From NCBI GenBank assembly GCA_038373885.1, contig JAWZYV010014440.1, positions 715,001 to 779,000 of the forward strand: a stretch of DNA of 64,000 bases, written 5' to 3'. Within the stretch, counting starts at the first letter, position 1. Each line of letters opens with the position of its first letter. A model generated the notes under the pieces. It did no database searches and had not been told where the DNA came from. It worked only from the letters and a program-made list of their open reading frames with translations. The translations under genes were made by a program, and so were the position numbers. Shown here in pieces: positions 11,577 through 24,811 of the stretch. Source of the DNA: Cheiracanthium punctorium (Eukaryota > Arthropoda > Arachnida > Araneae > Cheiracanthiidae).

Positions 11577-14500
11577 TAAGAGCAATTGTGAATTTCTCCA
11601 AAAAAAATTCAATTTAAAAGGTTTTAACGCAAATAAAGAAATAAAGATATTGGCAAGGATTCAGATCAAGCAGCGATTAAACTTATTTTGTTTGTCTCTC
11701 TATATAAAAGGAAACTTCATTTGGATGGAGAAAGGTCATCTATATTATTTCAATTAATAATCATTAAACACCTACCTTTTATAATTTAAATTACTACTTA
11801 TAAACTTATTATTGAAGATCGCTCTTCATTTTTCGCACTGGACTTTTTTAATACATGATTTCCTTGAAAAGGCTTTTTTCTTCTATTTTTTAAATACAGT
11901 TCCCTTTTTAAAAAATTATAGCATAAAAGGTAATTTTATATCATTAGACAACTTTTTTTTATAATTGGTAGTACCGAAGTTAACAGTTTAAAAAGTAGCG
12001 TTCTGATCGAACAGTTCGAAACATAAGTAATATTGTTAAAATGACGTACATTTACTGATAGTAATGCATAACTTTATAAACTACTTCATTTTATTGACAA
12101 TTTTTTTTAAATTTTCAAATAGAAAAACATATTTTTAGAGTCCATTTCTGCTGATTTAAAAGACGAGTTTTAATAGCAGTAAAAAAAAACACAAACACAC
12201 AGAAAAATACGTATAAGATTTTTAAAGGAATTGAAATGTTGTTTTCTATTATCAATAATGAAATCCAGTGCCCTTTGTCATCTATCATCTGCGTTTTGTC
12301 ACCCATTCCTTTGTCATTTCCAAAATAACTTATTTTTTAACAAATTTTTGAAGTCGATAATTTTTTTTTTAACTTTTTGATTTAATTCATAAATCTTACA
12401 ATAAAAAATTATAGCTGTCTATCTGTTGTAATACTGCTGTTAGTTCTGTATTACAGAAGTCAATTAAAGCTTCTTTTGATGCTCTGCGATAGTGATTGTG
12501 TACGCTGAGTATATAAAAAAGAAATATTGATTCCCCTTTTTTTTATCTTATTTCTTGTACAATGTAAGGGAAGTACTTGTAATGCGAAAAATTTCTTTAT
12601 TCAGATGTTAATGGAAAAGTCATTTTAATTATCTCTAAATTTAACTTTGAAGAATTTCTGCGAGACGTTGCAATGTACGTATGCACGTACAATCCATTTT
12701 GACTAACGGAATCGATTTTGACTAAAACCCCTGTCATAGACAGACCGGATCGTCTGTCATTTTGTTTCACTCTGCTTATAATGTATAAATGTTGTCGCGC
12801 AACATCGAAAAATGGCACTCAAGTATCTCGCTGTCGAAGACTGCTAAAAACCCATTTATACTAATAAAATAAGAATTGAATAGACAAATAAAAAGCTTCT
12901 TTTAACTATCTAGTATATATTTACTCAATTTTGACTTTAATTTACTTAACTGTTTGCAAATAAAACCGCTATCTTAAACTCGTTTCATCAAAACTGTTCT
13001 ACTGTTACATTTAGTTTTCTACGATGTTGCTGTTCGGTTCGAAGTAGAGTATATAAAATTAAACTGGCATATCAACCTCCATGGCAATCTGAAACCATGG
13101 ACTTGGTTAGCTACCTCCATGTCAACCTATCACAAATGTATAAATGTAGTAATGTGAAATAAAATAATTGCTTAGATCACAGATTTATACACATAAGTGC
13201 ATATGTAGAATATATTCCAAACTTATTTAAAATGTAGTTCATATATAATCTTGAATTAGCACTAGAATTCCACCGGGCTTGTTGAGAATAATTAATTCAC
13301 TTTTTTTTCTTATTTCTCGGTCTGCTGGAGACTTGAATATATGAAATACTTTTTGGAGTAATTGATATCTAACCATTAAATGATTTTAAAATAGCAAGCG
13401 CCTATGTTACACAATAGCTAGTTTGAACTTCTAGTGGCTAGTTTGAGCTTCTAGACATCTGCGTACCTATATATAAATACGATGAAGATCGAAATATTTT
13501 CGATCGGAACAGGTGCACTGATTGAGAAGTATCTTATAAGTGTGTTATTTCACATCTGATCATTCACCACATTATGAATAATTTTATTTACGAGTATCAC
13601 TGTGCACAAAGCCACCAGAAAAGATTAATGATTTCGATACATAGCAATTTAGTGCATCCGTTGCACTTTTCCTTGATGTGAGCCAGGGAGTACTTGATCT
13701 GGGATGTTTGGAGGCGATGTTTCATTTGGGCAGCAACGCCATTTACTGTGTTACGCGACGAATCCGATAACCGTTATTTTTTTTTAAATTCTCTGAATGT
13801 AGCTTCTCAGTCATTTTATAAACATTCAGGTTCTTAAATGTGAACTTTACAAGAATACGAAAAGTTTAAATACCTTTTTTTTAATATTTTGCTGTTGGAT
13901 TTCCTTAAAGAGGCTGAATTTCTAATATTTTAATTTTTGGTACAAAAAATAAAGATAATTTTAAAGGTTTGAACATGTCAGTAGGCATTTATTATTTTTG
14001 CTAACCCTCTAATTTAACTTGTTTAATTAATCATTTTATAGCAGATATTTCAAGTTTATGCTTGAGTGTGTGCTTTTATTTATGATTAGCTGAAAACTAT
14101 TTTTTATTAGTAACATTATTATTTGAAAAATCGAAGTGAGTAGATTAATCGGTGTTCCACTAAAAATATATTAATTTTAATGAAAACAAATAACGCAAAA
14201 ACTATGAATGAAATTCTTCATATAAATATTTTAATTATATTTTTGTACTTTGGTAAAAAAATGTCCATTGCATCAATCAAATTAAAATTTAGTTCACAAG
14301 AAAAATTTGTTTAGTATATAAATTGTAAGAAATAGGCATGTTTCCGTTGTAAACTTTTAAATATTATAAACAACAAAATGAACAGGTTTGACCTTGGTGA
14401 TTATGGGTGTATTTATATTTAAATATAAATATAATAAGCATGCGTGCACATGATAAACATGTATAAGAAATGCAACATATTTTGCATTTGAAATATCTAA

Positions 14501-15949
14501 GAATTGCTCCAATTTTATAAACAATTATTTCTAAATTGAAGCTTTACCTAAGAGACAAAAATATGTTTTTCTTTCCTTTTAAATAATTATAATAATTCAA
14601 AAAAATAAAAGAATTTTAAATTGCTTATTTAAATTTTATACACCATAGACATTTTCGAGAAATGCTTAGCTCATTTGTTCTGCAAAGTTATTTGAAGGAA
14701 GAAATAGAGATAATTTTAAATTAGATTTTGTTTTTCGTAAAAAAATGACAGTGTGCATTATTATTATTTTGAAATAACTAACTCATTTTATCTTTGAAGT
14801 TAACTGAATGCATGCATCTTTTCTAATTACTCTAAATTTCTGTTTCGAAATTTTAAAAAACGAAAAAAGTAATTCATTTTGTTTACAATTGTAAAGTAAA
14901 CGTCTAGTACAGTCAAAAGTCATAAAAATAATTATAATTTGCCTATTTTTTTTATGAAATTTAATGCAGTTGTAACAAAAGGTTTGTTTGATAACTTTTT
15001 TTTTTTTTTGGTTCAAATCTGCTTTCTCAGATTAGTGGCAATCAAACTAGTGTTCACCCAAGATAATGATATTTTCCATGCGAAAGATAATTCTATGTTG
15101 TTTGTGGTATATACTGATGTACGCTTGGTTGGGTCCCACAGTAGCCCAGTCACTAAGCTCCATTCCCGTAAGAACATGGAAAACGAAGCAGCACCGGCTT
15201 GGTCACGGCCAGTGCTTAGAAAGGTGAATTCCTTTCTTGGCTGGACTGCATGTTGGAGCGTTTACACTAATGGAAGCTGGTGCCCGTAAAATCTGTTCGT
15301 GGCTCGAATGTATTCCATGTTCAAACGATACTTCTGGTGGTGCCGATTTCAGGTGCTAGGCCTTTCATCTGGAATGGCTTCAAAATTAGGAGACCCCTAG
15401 CTAAGTAGGTCTCCCTCCCATTGGGGCTCATTTAAATGGAAGCCACTCCTTTCCGTCCTCCACCGTCCTATTTGGAATGCCAGAGAGCATTTGAAACAAC
15501 AGCAACGTTCGGTTGGGGGAGGCACGTATTCTATATATTCTCTTTCAACATCGTTTGATTCTGTACTTTGCGCAATAAAACACCAAAACTCTGTTAGCCA
15601 ATCTTGCATTAAATTTCAAACGTCTTGATAGCGTAGTTTGTTGAAGTTATAACAGATGTAACAGACTTTAGAGACCACCTGAATTTCGTCGGGTATTAAT
15701 AATAAACAGCTACGCTATGTAAAATAAAGCGATAAATCAATAATATCTACATATAAATATCAAATTATTATATTATTGCAAAAACAATAAAGATTATAAT
15801 GAAAAATATGAAAACGAGGTGGTCAAAACTTTGGCTACCAGAGCGAGTATTGGAAATATTTCCTATAAATACAAGTGCTCCGTTCCCAGTTGTATAGTTT
15901 ACAGGTGGATCAAGCACAGTCCAGTAACTAATTGGCATTAAAGAGAAAT
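11569..15949. other. No gene recognised
   Basis: Long AT-rich stretch. A duplicated 18-bp word GCTAGTTTGARCTTCTAG occurs twice near 13417-13455. A GC-richer island at about 15120-15600 contains frames of 116 codons (14939-15289, +) and 70 codons (15397-15609, -). Neither shows a motif I know, so the island may be an old repeat rather than a gene. Confidence 0.45.
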
Positions 15950-16915
15950 GTCTCAAAATTATCAGACTGTATGGCTATCTTAGAAATCTCAGGGAAAGCA
16001 GGCTCCGAAGTAAGTGTCTCCAAGGATACAGTCATCAGGGTGTTCAAGAGTATGAACTGGAAAACAGGAAAGGAGACCAGACGTCCTCAAGTTTTGTCCG
16101 TCACTTTGTAAAAGAAGAATTAGGAGGACGACATGTCAATTAATAGGGCAACATGAACTGGTCATCAGCTGTATCATAAAGAATAAAACCGGTGTCATAG
16201 TCTCACGCCGAACTATTTGTCGAACATTAACTAAACAAGACTTTAGTTATCAAAGGGTCAAGAAACAACTACCGTTCATGCCGAAATACAAAGATGAGCA
16301 ACTTTCATTAGCACGCAAACACATTTTTTAACAACGGACTTCAAGCAATTGTTTTTCATGGACGAGCAATGTTTTTGCCTTGATAGACCTGGAAACGTTA
16401 GTTCGAAGAACATAGAGGTGATAGCGTCCTCGTACCGCATCGAAGGAAGCGCCAAATGGGTGGTGGCGATGTCGTGATTTTACGTGCCATCTTCAGGTTT
16501 TGTAATATCTTCAAAAGTGTTGTTGAAGGTAAATATAACTGAGTAAAATGTCTTGATGACCTACGAACCACCTTTTCCCCGTGGTGTCAATGACAATTTG
16601 GCCAGAAGGAAAGGATTTGGCAGCAAGATAATGGGAGTATCTACATTGCAAAAAAGTTTTGGAGTACTTGAAGTTCAATAACACTGCTGTCTTAGATTTG
16701 CCCTCGCACAATTCTAATCTGAACATCATCGAGAATGTGTGCCATCTAAGGGAGGAGGTTGTGTATAGAGATAAGCAGTACAGTGGCCGAAAAGTACTGA
16801 TTCGTGCTCTGGAAAGATGTGGAAGGAAGTTCAATAAGGAAATTACAACAAATCTATACAAATGAATTCCTAAACGTTTGCTAAAGGTCACTGATGTGAA
16901 AGGGACACAAATTTA
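15950..16915 (+). pseudogene. Decayed Tc1/mariner (Tc3-like) transposase
   Basis: This is a relic of a cut-and-paste DDE transposase. Across shifting + frames the family order can be read. First comes a helix-turn-helix-like N-terminal part with KETRRPQVLS. Next is the first-aspartate region FFMDEQCFCLDRPGN (about 16355-16400). Last is the third-acid region, read as DLPSHNSNLNIIENV (about 16690-16735), followed by QYSGRKVLIRALERCGRKFN. These match the usual 'SDE.RF' and 'WPSQSPDLNIIENVW' blocks of Tc1/Tc3. Stop codons and frameshifts are frequent and the second-aspartate block is poorly preserved. I could not place convincing terminal inverted repeats. Confidence 0.75.
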
Positions 16916-18730
16916 ATAATTGTCCCACGGTTTTGTTATATTTTATTTGTTACACATGTGTGGTTACACAGTGGTAGGCAATTTTTGACTACTCATTTTC
17001 ATTTATTTTCTTGTATTTCTGTAATTCTCCAACAATCATATACATTTAGAGGAAACAAAATTTGTCTGTTGATAACCGCATGAGAAGATTCCAAAATGTG
17101 ACCTTGTGAACCTGTAAAATAGGAAGGGGAAAAAAAGAGAGAATCATGTCAAGTGGATCGATTATAAAACATGTTCCAATGTACTTGTAAAATTTGCACA
17201 CATGCTAGTGCTTAACGGATAATTCACCGGCTTGCTCTTATCTCCCAAAAAACAATGGTGGAGATTTTCTTTTGTAGCTAGCGATGATTACTCGCATTGG
17301 TGTTCGCCTAGATAGGCAATATTCATATTTTTTTTTCTTGCATAGTAAAAAGAAAAAAAAAACCTGAATTGCCACATCTACAGTTTTTAATGAGGAGCAT
17401 GACATAGGATATATATACACAACATATATAGTTTTCATAGCCTATCTGAAAGCACAGCCAGAGAATTGGATGATCTCAGACAGGCTAACTGATACCATAA
17501 ACATTTTTCAAATGTGTTAATATGAATCATATATTTAATAAATATCAACTTTAGGCGTTACCTTCCCTGAAATGATGCGTTTTGCTAATAGTACTTTTTA
17601 GAATAACATTCTCATGTTTTACTGAGAGTACGTTTTACAACAAAATAACCAGCAATATCATCGAAGTATTTAGACTTATTTTTAAAAAGTTCACAAATTA
17701 AGTTTAAAATCGCTTTCTTGTAAAATGGACATAAACAAAAGCTATTAGAAAAATAATACAGAGAATGGTTTTTTTTTTTAAATTTTATCGCGTTTCTTTC
17801 TGACACGATATATGTCGTTTGATCACGATAATCATACACTACATGGAGAATTAAGTTACTAGAGTGTTTTATATTGAATTTTATGGTGCATTCTTCGTTT
17901 AATTAGGCATAATACTTCCTGTAAATTAAGCAATTTTACTTCCCACTGAAAAGGATGAAGAGAAATTTGGTGTAACCCTTTTCTGATATTTATAACTTTT
18001 AAAAATGTGAACAAAATAAAATTATTATAACACCCTTATCATATTTCTCTTGAACCTTTTATAAATTTCAATTATTAACAAGTTTTGACTTGCATGCAAA
18101 TTTAAAAATATTTTTTACGTCACTGAATTGAAGACAAATGTAGACCTTTTACAAAGTCAAGTAAAGCTTTTAAAGATTAAAAACTGTTGTCCCAAATTCG
18201 ACTTTGTTGTATTTTTTTGAATGAATCACGTTATACAAAATTTAAATTTCTTCAACATTTTATTTAAATAAAAGAATTATTACGTTGATTTAAATAATAA
18301 TACTTTAAGCAAACTATAAATAATCAAGTTCTGATTATGTACCAAACTGAAAACTGTAATTTGAAAAAGATATTTTATCTGGCCACAAAATACATTGCCT
18401 TCACCCACTTAACGTCTCTTGTTCTTTCAATGCGATTTCTAAATGCACGTACTTCATTCTAATAAAAATTATCTTGCTGAAACATTATCAATTACAGAGT
18501 TAAAATCTTATACACTCAAACATGTATTATGAATACCTATAAAAAATTACATAATTTTTTTAATGGATAAATGTATATGTAGATGAAGCTTTTTTATTAA
18601 TAAAAAGTTTAAGCTTTTATTCGTTTTAGCACTAAATGAATGAATGGCAAACAAATCACAATTCACAAATAAATAACAATTTACTCCATGATGATTCTGT
18701 TTCATAACAAAGTATTTTGTATGGAAATTA
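16916..18730. other. No gene recognised
   Basis: AT-rich sequence with only chance reading frames. Confidence 0.5.
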
Positions 18731-19966
18731 CACCGGCACACACAAAAAAAAAAAAAGTTGTTTGTACATCGGACTCTACTATACCGGCATGTATTTCGAC
18801 CCGCTGAATCCGAATTTCAAGTCAGTTTAAGCCGTGCACCCTCGAGTATCGAGTAAATTAAAAAAGTAGCGTAAATTAGATAAATGGTAATTAAAAAAAT
18901 CATAAAGCTAAAACAAACGTAATTCGCTGAGTACAAATTTAAAGTGTATTTAGATTATAAACCGTTCTAGATCTCAAAAAATTGAAAAAAAAAACCTTGA
19001 AAAATGTTAAAAACAGCAAAAAATCGTCATTGTATAATTGAAAAAAAATTGTTGACCCATATCAAAGAGGATTTTTATGTAATTTGATTTGTTTAATCCG
19101 AATCTAAAATAAAGTTAGCTTAGAATCCCTCAAACTCTCAAAAAATCGCAAAAAACCGATAAAATAGCAAAAGTTACAGTTAAAAAATTTGAAAAAAAAT
19201 CTATAAAACATGATTAAATATGTTTCTTGTATTTTTTATGCGTAAAAGTACAAAATCTGAAAATGCAAAAAAATTTAATATCTCTAAAAAATGATGTATA
19301 AACAAACTGCAATTTAAAATCAGAAAATCGCTCTCCTTATTCTGTTTATATATCATTTTTTAAGAGATATTGCACTTTTTTGCATTTTCAGATTTTGTAC
19401 TTATATTTTACGCATAAAAATATACAAGAAACGTATTTAATCATGTTTTATAGATTTTTTTCAATTTTTTTAACTGTAACTTTTGCTATTTTATCGGTTT
19501 TTTTTTTGCAATTTTTTGAGAGTTTGAGGGATTCTAAGCCAAATATATTTTAGATTCGGATTAAGCAAATCAAATTACATAAAAATCCTCTTTGATTTGG
19601 GTCAACAAAATTTTTTTCATTAATACAATGACGATTTTTTGCTATTTTTAACATTTTTTTTTTTTTTGCTATTTTAGCATTTTTCAAGATTTTTTTTCGA
19701 TTTTTTAAGATTTAGAACGGTTTATAATCTAAATAAACTTTAAATTTGTATTCAGCGGATCTAAATACATAAGAATTATGCTTGGTTTAGATTCATAAAT
19801 TTTTTTAATTACCATTTATCCAATTTACGCTATTTTTTCAATTTACTCGATACTCGAGGGTGTACGGCTTAAATTGACTTGAAATTCGGATTCAGCGGGT
19901 CGAAATACATGCCGGTAGATAGGTGGCGTCCGATGTACAAACAACTTTCTTTTGTGTGTGCCGGTG
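18731..19966. repeat. 1.24-kb foldback element (long inverted repeat)
   Basis: The left arm (18731-19304) and right arm (19342-19966) are reverse complements along their whole length, by eye about 90% identical, with a loop of about 37 bases. The ends are CACCGGCACACAC and GTGTGTGCCGGTG. Shared landmarks include CCCGCTGAATCCGAATTTCA near both outer ends and AATCGTCATTGTAT further in. The right arm has an extra internal block around 19660-19800. No coding frame runs through. Transcription from either side would give a hairpin of about 600 bp. Confidence 0.95.
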
Positions 19967-21416
19967 CTATTTTTGATAAAAACACTATGCTCTTTGAGTT
20001 TTATTCAATCTTTTTTTTCGAAATATATATCATAAATATTATCAGAAGTTATATTTAAGCCTATGTATGTAGTTCCAAACTTTTAGAACCTTAAATTTTT
20101 CTGGTGATCTCGTTGTAAAACGCATAGTTTTAAATAGTAATGACTCTATAAATCAGTAGGAAAGCATTTTTGTAAACGTTACCATATATTTTATCACTAC
20201 TCTGTTATATTATAATAAAATTCTATTCAAATATTATACGTGAATTATTACTAATATATATTCGTAATCAGCACGTAAAAACTGTATTTGGGTAAGACTA
20301 ATGTGTGAGTTTATGAATATCCGTGTCAATATATTCATTGTTTTTCTTTTTTGTTGTTAAATGATTAAATTCATAAAGCAACTATTGAGGGTTTCATTAC
20401 AAGAAGTAATTTTTGTAATACTTTGAAAATATATTTAAAAATTTAGCAATAAAGTTTTGAAAAGTGTCATAAACGAACTAATAATGTTACCTGATTCTTA
20501 AATATTTAACTTTTTAAACGATAATTTACTGGCAATATTTTAGGAATGTTTTAATTTATAGTATTATTTGTTCTGAAATCTTTATACATTATTACTAATT
20601 ACAATACAATCTACGTAAAATAAATTTGCATTACCAGTGCATTGCTATAAGTAAGAACCATTTAAATACAATAGGATGCATTAATATAGCTCATGCCAAT
20701 ACACTAAATTAAATATTTCATACTTACATCTTCTTGATTATTTCCAAAATTTTTTAAAAATAAAATACTGGATGAAAGGTAATTGTCAGGAACATGAGTT
20801 CTGATCATCACATGCCATGTAAGCTTCGTCCCTATGATGTTAAACTAAATATTTTTTTAAATAAACGTATAACACAGCCAAAACGAATGAGTAACAGATC
20901 AACAATAGGAAATCTCATAACATTTATGATAGATTTGATGTGCATTTTAAAATTTTAGACACTAGCCACTTATTTAAAACAAAATATTTAGTACCATCTG
21001 CTCAAAAAATCCATGTATTAAAAAAATCGATGCGGGCAATACAGTTTTAAACATTATTTTTCAACATGAAAAATATACTTGGGTACAAACTATTTACTAT
21101 AACCAGAGAAATAAACATCTTTTAATACCAGGGTAGATAACATTTCATGATATAATATATTCCCAATACTGACCTAGACAAGAAGAAGGGCTGCATATGC
21201 ATTTGTCTCATGCTGAACACCAAGAGTGGGGATAGCTGGACTTGAGCCACGTGTTGCTCTTACAAAAATAAAATATATGCATAAAATATGGTTTAATTCA
21301 CCACATTTTATACCACCATATTGGTCATTATCATTAGAATTGAATGCATGAAAATTAGGCAACTTTCATAGACTTAATTTAAAAAAGAAATATTTTTCCA
21401 CTAAGCAATTTATAAG
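19967..21416. other. No gene recognised
   Basis: AT-rich sequence with no conserved frame or clear repeat. Confidence 0.5.
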
Positions 21417-21872
21417 ATGATAATGGCCATGGGCGCCGGCAGAATATTTCCCGGTGGGGGGCAAAGACTACTTGTACGGTTACCATGTTGGAAAGAGCAA
21501 AAAGCAAGGGAAAACACTGCATACAAAAATCCAGGGGGGGGGGCATGGATGGTATTGGGATGTTAATTGTTAATTTCTATCACCAACTCTTGAAGAGTTC
21601 ATTTCAGCATCATTCAGGAGTCGAGAGATGGCAACACTCCCGAACGTTAGTACCTTAGCCACGCTCATTCGTTGCTATGCAGAAAAACAGCGGTTTCTTT
21701 TGTAATTACTGCATGCTTTCTATACGTGTGATAGTTCAACGTAAGAATTTTTCTTACGTATGGTTACCATGTTGGAAAGAGCAAAAAAGCAAGGGAAAAC
21801 ACTGCATACAAAAATCCAGGGGGGGCATTTCCCCCCCCCTTGCCCTATGCTGCCGGCGCCCATGATAATGGC
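21417..21872. mobile_element. MITE with GGGCGCCGGCAG ends and 11-bp flanking repeats
   Basis: Perfect 14-bp inverted repeats ATGGGCGCCGGCAG (21429-21442) and its complement (21850-21863) bound the element. The 11-bp direct repeat ATGATAATGGC lies at 21417-21427 and 21862-21872, offset from the left terminus by three bases. A block of about 62 bp beginning GGTTACCATGTTGGAAAGAG is repeated directly inside (21479 and 21772). Target duplications of 9-11 bp are typical of Mutator-like elements, so a MULE-type MITE is possible. No transposase is encoded. Confidence 0.6.
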
Positions 21873-23219
21873 AACAAATACTATCAGCAGTTAAAACCCC
21901 CATCATAAAACAGGTACGCATACAAACACAAACACATTTCACACAACTCATTAGCATCCAACCCAAAACAGACATAAATATATGCATGTATGTTAAGATT
22001 TCAAAAATTGAGTCCAGATGATCTATGGAAGCTCCAAAAGTTCATTTCATCAACTTACAGCTTACGGGAGACTCAAGGACTAATATCCAGAATCTAAACA
22101 AATATTTAAGAAGGTGACAATAATTAAAAAAAAAAAAAACCTTCTCCCTCATGGCTACCACATAAATTCTTTCTCTTGATTCCACATGGCACTCTGGTTG
22201 CTAACAAAGAACACAATTGGCAGTTTCAGTGACATCAGCAGGTACTTACTGGTCGTGACTTTTGCATCAAACGGAAGGCTTGGACAGGGAGGGAGATGAA
22301 GGAAGCCCTCGTAAAATAATCTGAAAATTTCTACTGCTATCTTGAAAATGCGTCATGGAAGAAATTTCAATGTAAGAATAAATAGAATGAATTTTGAAAT
22401 ACATACACGATAATAAAAATGGCATTTTAGAATAAAAAATCGTTACGTATAAAAATACGACACTTTTTCAACGTAGATAAAAGGTTAACTATACTAGAGG
22501 GGAATCAACATTAAGAAATTCTTAACAAAATGATGATTAGTAAAATAATGAAGTAGAGAGCTATCACAATAGAAACGATGAAAATTCAACAATACTTTTT
22601 ATCACAATTAAAAAAAAGTTTTTGCCACTACACTCGCATTTTCTACCTTCAGGTGTGATTATAGTTTGTGAATTATAAAGACTAAGTTATCTCTTTACTC
22701 TGGTATATAGCATTCACTGTGTCATCCATCACGCGGAAACAAACGATGACGAGGTATTACTTTGGTCGCAGGACTTCATTTCTTTCGATATGAGAGTTAC
22801 ATTGTTGTAAGATGTCGCTTTTCAGTATTCCTAATGCCGTTTTTAAGTGTTTTGACTTAGTATATCTCAGCATCCAAAAGTTACAAGGCGATACCACACA
22901 AACAGGATGGTGCAAATAAAGAAAACCTTTTAAAACAAATAACTAGTAGAGGAAGGGGGGGGGGTGTAAGAAGGAAAATGGTCGTTTTCTCAGACATGAA
23001 GACATGGAAAATGAAGACTACGTTTTCGTTAATGGATCAAAAGCTAAAATTAGAAAAGTTCTGATTAACAAATGACGTTGTTATTTTAGAGGTAGCAGAG
23101 ATTGCAGATTAGAAAATGTTATAAAAATAAGTTCTCTAACTGTAAAGGCATTCTTAAAAAAATATAGTGGTAAGTGATTCATCTCGTAAATGATATTTTC
23201 CCCCAATGGCTGGAATTTG
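21873..23219. other. No gene recognised
   Basis: AT-rich sequence with a short A run near 22126 and a G run near 22957. Confidence 0.5.
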
Positions 23220-23480
23220 CCATCTAGATACTGGCACGCTCTACTAAAGCCCGGATAGATTGACCACTTTATTAAAGGAGTAGATAGTAAACGCCCAAAG
23301 TTACTTCCTATTAAGGGACGGCCAATTCAACACCCTAGCCTAAGACGGGAATCTAGCCGGTATTCACGCTACATCTAGAGAAAACCGTCTAGAACTCCAG
23401 GCCGTTAGCCAGACAGACAGCCACGTGCTAGACAAGAACCCTGGATCTTCATACTCAGCCATCTACGGATGTTAAGTGTA
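23220..23480 (-). repeat. Possible tRNA-derived SINE (minus strand)
   Basis: GC-richer island. Read on the minus strand it starts with GATGGCTGAGTATG, which fits a Pol III box A, then CAGGGTTCTTGTC as a weak box B. GGTTTTCTCT and GAATTGGCCGTCCC follow. The order GTTTTCTCT then AATTGGCCGT also occurs at 48.5-48.7 kb, so both may be members of one SINE family with different internal deletions. Confidence 0.35.
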
Positions 23481-24672
23481 TTGCATTCTACTTAGTCGCC
23501 ATGATCGTAGAGAGTAGTGCGCTAACCACCATAACGGTACAATCTGGGGTACATCTCTTCATTATAAACCTGCAATGTGTAAAATCATGTATGCAATGCG
23601 ACACACATTTTACGGCAACTAATGTAGCCGATATCAGCAGATAAACGTGGCTTGTAATATTTTGGCTGCATTTCGCTAGATTTGGCAAACTTGTATAATT
23701 CAAACTCTAAATAGTTCCTAAACAATCAAATCAAAAGAAATAAAAAATATTGGTGACTTTAAAAAAAATTAAGCGCGAAAATCACATTTACAGGAGTCAA
23801 TTTCATGCGTGTATTGGCACATATATTATATTTTTTTTAAATATTCATACAAATCTATTCCTGTAATATTACAAGCAATGAATTAAGAAACACTTGATAC
23901 TAATTCATGTGCATACAACCTTCTGCTCATGAATCTTCGTTGTAAATGAGATCACTTAAACAAAACATCCAATACCAAATATAGGCAAGCTTATACAGGA
24001 TGTACTGTTTTGAGTATTACATGTTAGATTGCTCATTGTATTGCTCATTTAGCGTTTCAGAATTAATTCAGTTTACTCGAAGAGTCTCTAAGACATATTA
24101 ACATAAAGTTAAAAGTAATAATGCACACGAAAGTATAATCATTGCTTACCAGTGATAAACCATGAAAATATAATGTATGAAGAAACTTATGTATGTAACG
24201 CGGCATTTTATGCACACACTGTACAGCAACTGATAGAGCCGATATTAAAATAGGAATAAAGCATTGCTTATCATTGTAAAATCTTAGCGGTATATAGCTA
24301 GATTTGGCAAACTTTTGATGCTGTAGTAACTAGATTTTCCTTCTCGGAAATGCATGAATGATCAATTTTTTACGTAGGATTTTAAACTGATAAATCTATT
24401 TAAACACAAAAATGTTCTTTATGTACAATGTATTAGAAAAACTAGTAAAATTTTACTTTTGAAGTGTTTTATGAAATTACTTTTCCGATTTTCGTTCTTT
24501 CTTTTCTTCTGTTGTTTACTAACACTTTTCATAGGAACAACTACTTTAAGATAACTATTTTTAAAAATGCTCTACCAAGTTATTTTTTGAGAATTACAAC
24601 TCTTTTACAATAAAGTTTCTGAAAGAAACATTTATAATCGATTTACATGTAAAAGGTTTTAAGAGCAACTCT
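23481..24672. other. No gene recognised
   Basis: AT-rich sequence. An open frame at 23488-23703 (-) has no recognisable motif. Confidence 0.5.
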
Positions 24673-24811
24673 ACACGCTTAAAAAAAAGAAAGAGAAAGA
24701 ACTAAATTAGCTCCAAAATATTTAAAATCGGAACAAACTTTTCCCGGTTTTAAATTCTTCGGAGCTAATTTAATTCATTTGGAGTGAATTTAGTTCTTTT
24801 TTTAAGTGTGT
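24673..24811. mobile_element. Small MITE, TACACRCTTAAAAAAA ends
   Basis: The left end TACACGCTTAAAAAAAAG and, on the minus strand, the right end TACACACTTAAAAAAAGA are inverted repeats that continue into AACTAAATT and AGCTCC-type words. The roughly 140-bp unit has TA at its ends, as expected for a Tc1/mariner-derived MITE. Confidence 0.55.

Noticed and set aside
14939..15609. 116-codon (+) and 70-codon (-) frames in a GC-richer island
   Set aside because: No recognisable domain, no convincing splice sites, and the first begins in a T-rich low-complexity tract.
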